DNA of 12,681 nucleotides from contig DATCXQ010000805.1 in the NCBI GenBank assembly GCA_036565725.1, positions 1-12,681 of the forward strand, written 5' to 3'. The translations under genes and the position numbers were made by a program. The DNA is from JAJVID01 sp036565725. Its GTDB lineage: Bacteria > Acidobacteriota > Blastocatellia > RBC074. The notes beneath the pieces were generated by a model. The model ran no database searches. It was not told the origin of the DNA and was given only the letters and a program-made list of their open reading frames with translations. Positions within the stretch are counted from its first letter, which is position 1; the number at the start of each line of letters is the position of its first letter. This document shows, one piece after another, positions 7,470 to 12,681 of the stretch.

Positions 7470-7783
7470 TTAGAATAACAGCTTTGCCGCGGTCTGAAGT
7501 TGCCGCGACGTGCGTTGGAACGAAGGCGGCGAACTGGCCTAACTGATCGTGCCCGCCGCCACTGCGCCGATGCTCGCGTTGGGGCTATTAAATTGCGGCG
7601 TATTCGTCACATTGGAGACTTCGCCACGCAATCGCAGCGAACGCCTTCCGTCTCTTCCCAACATGATGTTGCGGAACAATGAAGCGTCGAATTGCTTTGT
7701 GCCCGGCCCGACCAGCGTGCTGCGTCCCTCATTGCCAAACACGTATTGCGGCGGCTGCACGAAGCATGACGTACTGCATAAAT
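7470..7783 (-). pseudogene. TonB-dependent receptor-like protein, 3' fragment
   Basis: The minus-strand frame encodes the C-terminal beta-barrel end common in Acidobacteria TonB-dependent (Oar-like) receptors: VFGNEGRSTLVGPGTKQFDA, then SLFRNI, NVTNTPQFNSPNASIG and, at the end, TAAKLLF with a terminal aromatic residue and stop TAA at 7470-7472. Between these, an in-frame TAG at 7539-7541 interrupts GTIS-x-ASSPPSFQRTS; the family sequence clearly continues after it in the same frame. Only about 100 of some 1000 residues remain. Upstream, near 7783, the frame runs into an unrelated methyltransferase fragment. In full form the protein imports or exports substrates across the outer membrane. Confidence 0.75.
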
Positions 7784-7953
7784 CGTGACGCGGAAACCAT
7801 ACATCTCGGCGTAAAAGGCCATGATGAACGCCTGCACAATACCCGGCCGCGTCCATTCACGCCAGCTTTTCGGCACGACATAGCGGTAGAAAATCCATGA
7901 CGCCACCGCGATTGAAATCGCCGCGCCTCCCCAAAAAAGCTCGTTTTCGCCAA
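7783..7953 (-). pseudogene. Isoprenylcysteine methyltransferase-like membrane protein, 5' fragment
   Basis: The frame reads WGGAAISIAVASWIFYRYVV, then PKSWREWTRPGIVQAF and FYAEMYGF, which resembles the N-terminal helices of ICMT/phospholipid methyltransferase-type membrane proteins. The best start is a TTG at 7953 that overlaps the stop of the CBS gene (TAATTG). From it the frame reads MAKTSFF, but a base is needed in the run of six T and four G to join the conserved frame, so a one-base frameshift is likely. A start at the GTG at 7906 would leave only part of the first helix. The sequence breaks off after TIY near 7783, where the receptor fragment begins. The catalytic C-terminal half is absent. 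Confidence 0.6.
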
Positions 7954-8400
7954 TTAACTCGCGCGCGAACCCGATCCTGCGGCCCGCGAGACCTCTTTCA
8001 CGACTTCGGCCGTCTCCTGCTCCGGGGCGTGTCGCGCGATGTCGGCCTGGGCCACGATCCCGTAGCAGGTACCCCTTTCATCGACCACGGGGACGCGCCG
8101 AATCTTTTTCTCCTCCATCACTTGGCAGCAGTCCTCGACGCTCATTTCCGGCGTGACGGTCACGCAGGGGCTGGACATGGAATCGCCCGCCGTCATCTCC
8201 AACGGGTTCTTACCTTCGGCCACGGTCCGGCAACAGATGTCGCGATCGGTCACGATTCCCATAGGCTTCATACTTTGCCTGTCATCGACCACCAGGATCC
8301 CCCCGCAGTCGTGCTCGACCATCAGCCTGGCAACTTCTTGCAGGTTTGTGTCCGGCGTACAAAAGGCCGGGCCCCTTGTCATGATGTCTTTCACTTGCAT
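7954..8400 (-). CDS. Two-CBS-domain protein
   Basis: This is an intact 148-residue protein of typical length for a stand-alone CBS pair. AGGAGG sits a few bases before the ATG at 8400. CBS 1 spans about residues 4-60 and ends GIVTDRDICC; CBS 2 spans about 72-130 and ends GIVAQADIA. The G-x-x-T-x-x-D type motif suits binding of an adenosine nucleotide, so the protein probably senses energy state or redox in the cytoplasm, alone or as an oligomer. There are six cysteines, unusually many, including paired CC at 56-57 and 91-92. It lies 27 bases downstream of the VKOR-like pseudogene and overlaps the methyltransferase-like fragment, so it was probably the middle gene of an operon. It is the only one of the three that is unbroken. 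Confidence 0.85.
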   Translation of the reverse strand: MQVKDIMTRGPAFCTPDTNLQEVARLMVEHDCGGILVVDDRQSMKPMGIVTDRDICCRTVAEGKNPLEMTAGDSMSSPCVTVTPEMSVEDCCQVMEEKKIRRVPVVDERGTCYGIVAQADIARHAPEQETAEVVKEVSRAAGSGSRAS

Positions 8401-8427
8401 GATTGTCCTCCTAATCGGAATTCATAT

Positions 8428-9391
8428 TCAGACGATGCGCCGATCCCGGCTCCCGTGGCGCTCCCTCATGTTGCCGCGCGGGAGACCGATGAAGCACAGG
8501 ACGGCTACTGCGACTCGCAGTTCCACTTCGCGCCTGCGGAAGGGCCACCGAGCAACCAGGGCGAGGCAACGAGCCACACGCCGAACAGGACGTTGATGAA
8601 GGGCCACGCGCGCGGGCGCTTCCGCCGTCGCGATCACAGCGACAGCGTTAACGAGCGCGCCGGCAAGGCGCCGCTGTCAGCGATACTACCCAGCGCCCCG
8701 AACACGGCTGGCGCAAACATCCACTAGACGCCGAGCGCGGCGCTGAGCAGAAGATTCCACGGCGCGGTCACCCCCTAAAACATTGGCCGCAACATCTGTG
8801 CCGCTGGCGCGCCGTAGCGCGGCGCGTGATCATCTTTGCCGCCGCCCTCCATCGTGTCGCCCACCCAGAACGTGCGCCAGAACGGCTTAAGCGCGCGCAC
8901 GCTGGCCGCGAGGAACTGCCCCATCGCGATCACTTCATCAACCGTCAGCGGGATCATCAGCAGCATCGGGAAGGCGGCGGCCGGGTAGAGCGTACACCAA
9001 TGGCCGACGGCCAACGGCTGGAGGATCACGAGCACGACGTGCGTGACGCCCAGCGGCACGACCAGAAAGAAGAAGAAGGTCGCCATCCACGGCATCGTGC
9101 GCCACTGCATTTTCCCGCCTATCTATCCCATGAGCATTTCAAAGGTGTAGGCCACGCGCGCATCCCGGCGTCGGAGACCGGCATTGAACGCGAGACTTCG
9201 GAAGTGAGCGCCCTGACCGTGCTCTCGCCGAAGAACGGCTCCCAGACGGTCTGGATGTAGCCCAGTTGAAAAGCGGCGAGGTATCGCGAGATAAACCAGC
9301 CGACGCAAGCCAGCCCGATCATCGGCGCGCGTTGATGCCAGGAGGAAGGATTGTAGGCCCACCACGGAGCGACCTCCGGCCCCGACTTCAT
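8428..9391 (-). pseudogene. VKOR / SPW-repeat membrane protein, degraded
   Basis: Pieced together on the minus strand, the remnant reads AYNPSSWHQRAPMIG, then FQLGYIQTVWEPFFGESTVR, VAYTFEMLMG, the membrane part VVPLGVTHVVLVILQPLAVG, PLTVDEVIAMGQFLA, KPFWRTFWVGDT, and a C-terminal SPW-type repeat (FINVLFGVWLVASPWLLGG). The end is RDRRIV with TGA at 8428-8430. This matches vitamin K epoxide reductase family proteins with a C-terminal membrane repeat, which form disulfides in exported proteins. The gene is broken by frameshifts near 9170, 8670, 8605 and 8512 and by in-frame TAG at 9123-9125, 8775-8777 and 8724-8726. The active site that should read CxxC is CTLY, so even a repaired product would lack its second catalytic cysteine. 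The start at 9391 is the most plausible ATG. Confidence 0.75.
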
Positions 9392-9558
9392 CTTCCCCGC
9401 AAGCACACATAATGATGGAGCAGAAAACACGGCTGAATTGGCCTAGATTGAACCCAAAATCGAAGCTCGAGGCGCCCGGAAGCGTTTATCCCAGCGTTAT
9501 GATCTCTCAACGCGAACGCTTCTCAGAAGAGTCCATAGCTTTCCACGTCGGAGGGGCT

Positions 9559-9586
9559 TTGGCCATAAGTGGGGATCGAGTATGAT
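9559..9586 (+). promoter_or_regulatory. Promoter candidate for the repeat-protein operon
   Basis: TTGGCC (9559-9564) and TATGAT (9581-9586) are spaced by 16 bases, about 80 bases before the ATG at 9667. The -10 box is good and the -35 box is weak. The intergenic stretch 9392-9666 also has to serve the divergent VKOR-like pseudogene. Confidence 0.35.
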
Positions 9587-9666
9587 TCGCGCGGATTTCC
9601 GCCGACTCGAATCCCGTGCTTGTACCTATGCCATATTGCAAGTCATTCATATGTGGAGGATGAGTT

Positions 9667-11349
9667 ATGAAGCGAATCACCCGTCGCATCCTTCTTCTGA
9701 TATGCCTCACAGTTTTAATTGCAGTCGCCGGGCGCGCGCAAACGTCGCCAGCGTCGAACAAAGCGTCGGCGACGATTTCGGGGCGCGTCACTTTGGACGG
9801 CGCAGGCGCGCCGGGCGTACAGGTGATGCTCAAGCCCTATGTCGGTGATAGCGTTATTCCCCTAATCAGATCCGGCGTCGAGCAGCCGCCCGCGCCGAGC
9901 GCCACCACGGACGCGGAGGGACGATACCAGTTGACCGATGTAGCGCCGGGCGCTTATCGCGTCTTGGTATTCGCGCCGGTCTACGTGGTCGAGGGGGAGA
10001 GGGACCCTAAAATGGTTGGCAAAACGATCAATGTCGCTGAGGGCGATAACGTCGAAGGCGTTGACTTTTCACTGACGCGCGGCGCGGTCATCACGGGCAA
10101 GGTCACCGACGAGAATGGTCGGCCGGTGATCGCCGCGCCGGTCAACGTCTATACGCTCAACGTCTACGGCTACGGGCGGGACCACCCCTCATTCTACTCC
10201 TCGTTCTATCGCTGGGAGACGGACGACCGAGGCGTATATCGAATCTACGGATTGGAGCCGGGGCGGTATCTAGTCGCCGGGGGCTCTGACTCCGCCGGCG
10301 TGGGCGCCAGCGGCGGCTATCGCCGCACGTATCACCCCGACGCCGTCGATGAGACGAAGGCCAGGGTCGTCGAGGTTGGTAGCGGCGAGGAGGCCTCAAA
10401 CATCGACATAAAAGTGGCGCCTTCTGCGAAGGGCTACGTCGTCACGGGCCGTGTGGTCGACGCCGATAGCGGCGAACCTGTTCCGGGCGTGACGGTCAGC
10501 TACACCCCGACTACACAAGTCAGAACCGGCAGACCCGTGACCAACGCGCTCGGCGAGTTCCGCTTCGATGACATACCGCCGGATAGTTACCGCGCCTATG
10601 TCATCAACATCGACGCGCAGGGCGGCGACCCCACGCTCGGCGACGAGGTCAAATTCGAAGTCGTCGAGGGCGACGTGAGCGGTCTGGAGATCAAGGCGCA
10701 TCGTGGGGCGACCATCAGCGGCGTGGTCGCCATTGAAGGCTCGAAAGATCCATCCCTGCGCGCGAAGCTCGCTCAAGTGAGCCTCTTCGCGAGAGGTGAG
10801 TCCGGGCGGGTGTCGTTTGCCATCAGGCCGGGCGGGAACGGGACGATCAGCCCGAACGGGACTTTCAAACTGTCCAACTTGCAGTCAGGCAAGACGAGAA
10901 TCATGACAGGCTTCTACATGCCGAAGGGGATCGCGCTGTTGCGCGTCGAGCATAACGGCGTCGAGGTCAAAGAGTTCAACGTCAACGCCGGCGACCGCAT
11001 TACCGGCGTGCGCCTGGTCTTCACATACGGTAACGGCGTCATCGCCGGACGCGTGGAGGTCAAGGGCGGCAGTTCACTACCGGCGGGAGCGCGGATGAAA
11101 GTGAATTACAGGCGCGAGGGCGACAGCGCGAACCTTGAGGCGGGCAAAGTCGTCGAGGTGGATGGCCGCGGGCAATTTCTCATCGAAGGCTTGACGCAGG
11201 GAACTTACAAGCTCTCTTTAAACGTCGTCCCTGCCAGTGAAAACGCTGTCAAACTGCCCAGGGTCGAGCAGGTCGTCAGCGTGGCCGGAGAAGGCCGCCA
11301 CGAGGTCACGTTCGTCGTCGATCCGGAGGCGAAGGAGAAGGACAGATGA
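9667..11349 (+). CDS. Secreted carboxypeptidase-regulatory-like repeat protein, 560 aa
   Basis: The start has GGAGG seven bases upstream. Residues 1-24 are a signal peptide. The rest is a string of about five beta-sandwich modules of the carboxypeptidase regulatory-like type, each opening with a pattern like ISGRV or VTGRV and closing with GxYxxxxLxPGxYxV. The modules begin near residues 36, 141, 258, 348 and 458. A linker at 219-250 contains TYHPDAVDETKA and GSGEEASNIDI. No enzyme motif, sorting signal or lipobox was seen, so the product is likely soluble in the periplasm or secreted, perhaps binding or scaffolding. Such proteins are multiplied in Acidobacteriota. The stop overlaps the next start by ATGA, so translation of the two is coupled. 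The gene is GC-rich and intact, unlike its leftward neighbours. Confidence 0.8.
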   Translation: MKRITRRILLLICLTVLIAVAGRAQTSPASNKASATISGRVTLDGAGAPGVQVMLKPYVGDSVIPLIRSGVEQPPAPSATTDAEGRYQLTDVAPGAYRVLVFAPVYVVEGERDPKMVGKTINVAEGDNVEGVDFSLTRGAVITGKVTDENGRPVIAAPVNVYTLNVYGYGRDHPSFYSSFYRWETDDRGVYRIYGLEPGRYLVAGGSDSAGVGASGGYRRTYHPDAVDETKARVVEVGSGEEASNIDIKVAPSAKGYVVTGRVVDADSGEPVPGVTVSYTPTTQVRTGRPVTNALGEFRFDDIPPDSYRAYVINIDAQGGDPTLGDEVKFEVVEGDVSGLEIKAHRGATISGVVAIEGSKDPSLRAKLAQVSLFARGESGRVSFAIRPGGNGTISPNGTFKLSNLQSGKTRIMTGFYMPKGIALLRVEHNGVEVKEFNVNAGDRITGVRLVFTYGNGVIAGRVEVKGGSSLPAGARMKVNYRREGDSANLEAGKVVEVDGRGQFLIEGLTQGTYKLSLNVVPASENAVKLPRVEQVVSVAGEGRHEVTFVVDPEAKEKDR

Positions 11350-12681
11350 AGACCTTCAAGTTTCACATTCCTTTGCTGATGGCGCTGAATGTCGCCGCCT
11401 GGTCGCAGAGCTTGACCGGCGCGATCAGCGGCCGTGTCGCGACCGAAGACGGGCAGCCAGTCCCGCGCGCGACCGTCAGCATAACGGCCTCGGGCAAGAC
11501 GAACAGTCCCATGACGGTCAACACTGACGAGGAAGGAAACTTCCGCGCCGAGGGACTCGACGCCGCAGCCTATGTCGTCAGCGCCTCCGCGCCGGGATAT
11601 GTCGCCCGTCCGAGGATCGGGTCCGGCGCGCGGCGGGCCGGGTTCAACTACATCGGCGAGGTTGTGACGGTCACGATGCTCAAAGGCGGAGTGGTCACGG
11701 GACGGGTGGTGAACGGCGCGGGCGAGCCGGCCGTCGGCGTTCCGGTCGTGCCTGAGCGGGTGCGCGACGAGGATGGCCGCCCACTGCCCGCGCCGGAGAA
11801 GGCCGGCGCCTCATCGCAGCGGACCGATGACCGCGGCGTCTACCGATTGTACGGCCTGGCGCCGGGTTCATACGTCGTCTACGCCGGCGGGTCGTGGGGC
11901 TTATCGGCGAGATCTACGCCGTTCGAGGGCCGGATGTTGATCTATCATCCCTCGACCACGCGCGACACGGCCACGGAGGTCAAGGTGCGTGGCGGTGAAG
12001 AAGTGAGCGGAATTGACATTCGCTATCGCTTCGAGCGCGGTTACATCATCAGCGGGAAGATCACCGGCCTTCCCGCCACGGGAGGCCCTGCTCAGGTCAT
12101 ACTGCGGAAGGCTGGCTCGGAGCTGCCGGTCGCGACAACGACAACGCAGCCCGGCGGCGTGGGGAACGGCTACGCCTTTTACGGCGCCCCCGACGGCGAG
12201 TACGAGATCGTAGCCGCGCGCGATTCCTCCGGCGGCGATGACGCTTTCGCTTCCTCGCCTCGACGTGTTGTGGTGAACGGCCGTGACGCCGACGGAGTCG
12301 ATCTGGCTTTGGCGCCGCTGGCCGCGCTCGTCGGCAGAGTGGCGGTAGAGAGGACGGCTCAGAAGTGCCGGGCCGCTCGCGACTCGCGATTGAACGAGAT
12401 CGTCGTGCGCGCCCGCCGGGACGAGGCTGGCGAGAAGAGCGACATGCCCCCTTCGCCCTTCTGGTCACAGCCGTCCGGCGAGGCGAATGAGGTTGGCGCC
12501 TTCTCGATCCGCGGACTCAAGGCGGGACGATACCGGATGGAGCCGCTGCTGCCCGGCGCGGAATGGTATGTCAAAGTGATGAAATTGACCGGCGCGCAGG
12601 CCGCGGCAGGCGACCTCGCGCGCAACGGCGTTACGCTGAAGTCTGGCGAGCGGCTATCCGGCGCGCTGATTACGCTGGGCG
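11346..12681 (+). CDS. Second carboxypeptidase-regulatory-like protein, partial
   Basis: The frame starts at an ATG that overlaps the stop of the previous gene and stays open for 445 codons to the window edge, so the C-terminus is missing. A signal peptide (MKTFKFHIPLLMALNVAAWS) is followed by repeat modules of the same fold: GAISGRVATEDGQPVPRATV, GVVTGRVVNGAGEPAVG, YIISGKITGLPA and ALVGRVAVE. It is a paralogue of the 560-aa protein. The shared block is TDDRGVYRLYGLAPGSYVV here and TDDRGVYRIYGLEPGRYLV there, followed in both by a YHP motif and GEExSxIDI. Tandem duplication within one operon is the simplest origin. The product is predicted to be exported; its function is unknown. Confidence 0.8.
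   Translation, partial: MKTFKFHIPLLMALNVAAWSQSLTGAISGRVATEDGQPVPRATVSITASGKTNSPMTVNTDEEGNFRAEGLDAAAYVVSASAPGYVARPRIGSGARRAGFNYIGEVVTVTMLKGGVVTGRVVNGAGEPAVGVPVVPERVRDEDGRPLPAPEKAGASSQRTDDRGVYRLYGLAPGSYVVYAGGSWGLSARSTPFEGRMLIYHPSTTRDTATEVKVRGGEEVSGIDIRYRFERGYIISGKITGLPATGGPAQVILRKAGSELPVATTTTQPGGVGNGYAFYGAPDGEYEIVAARDSSGGDDAFASSPRRVVVNGRDADGVDLALAPLAALVGRVAVERTAQKCRAARDSRLNEIVVRARRDEAGEKSDMPPSPFWSQPSGEANEVGAFSIRGLKAGRYRMEPLLPGAEWYVKVMKLTGAQAAAGDLARNGVTLKSGERLSGALITLG

Noticed and set aside
7897..8727. Plus-strand 276-aa open frame
   Set aside because: It lies antisense to the CBS gene and VKOR-like remnant, has no recognisable motif, and is rich in His/Arg/Pro as expected of a shadow frame in GC-rich DNA.
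7539..9125. Amber codon recoding (TAG read as an amino acid)
   Set aside because: The VKOR-like gene also has four frameshifts and a lost active-site cysteine, so decay explains the TAG codons; no suppressor tRNA is visible in the window.
12097..12468. Minus-strand Arg-rich open frame
   Set aside because: It is a shadow of the repeat-protein gene on the plus strand, with low-complexity composition.
1..12681. CRISPR array, tRNA or rRNA
   Set aside because: No regularly spaced short repeats and no structured RNA gene were seen on either strand.

Overview
The window looks like accessory DNA from an Acidobacteriota genome, probably Blastocatellia-like. The clues are large secreted proteins built from carboxypeptidase-regulatory-like repeats, the C-terminus of an Acidobacteria-type TonB-dependent receptor, and a scrap resembling the acidobacterial MacB/FtsX-type permease motif GIGANTAI. 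This is inference from protein style. No rRNA, tRNA or marker gene is present.

Layout. (1) 1-136 is the decayed right end of an IS3-family element. (2) 137 to about 550 is an internal piece of a phospholipase D/cardiolipin synthase-like gene, cut at both ends. (3) 558-1203 is AT-richer and carries a promoter-like site with a palindrome, a permease-gene scrap and a terminator that serves the minus-strand genes. (4) 1204-4933 is a minus-strand pair of intact secreted proteins: an 893-aa Ig-like protein whose C-terminus carries an LAS-type metallopeptidase signature, followed by a 312-aa exported protein of unknown function. (5) 4934-6176 is non-coding or decayed DNA with an imperfect direct repeat of about 150 bp. 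(6) 6177 to about 6780 is the 3' half of an IS3-family element, in inverted orientation to the one at 1-136. It is fused to (7) the 5' third of a secreted glutaminase gene. (8) 7470-9391 is a chain of minus-strand remnants: the 3' end of a TonB-dependent receptor gene, the 5' end of an isoprenylcysteine-methyltransferase-like gene, an intact two-CBS protein, and a VKOR/SPW membrane-protein pseudogene. (9) 9667-12681 is a plus-strand operon of two paralogous carboxypeptidase-regulatory-like secreted proteins. They overlap by ATGA, and the second runs off the window.

Intact genes are the two secreted proteins at 1204-4933, the CBS protein, the 560-aa repeat protein and, as far as visible, its partner. 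Almost everything else is broken. At least four gene-to-gene junctions occur inside coding sequences, which suggests repeated IS-driven rearrangement or a dumping ground for fragments. An assembly chimera is the main alternative. The best candidates for new biology are the secreted LAS-like protein with its 312-aa partner, and the translationally coupled repeat-protein pair.
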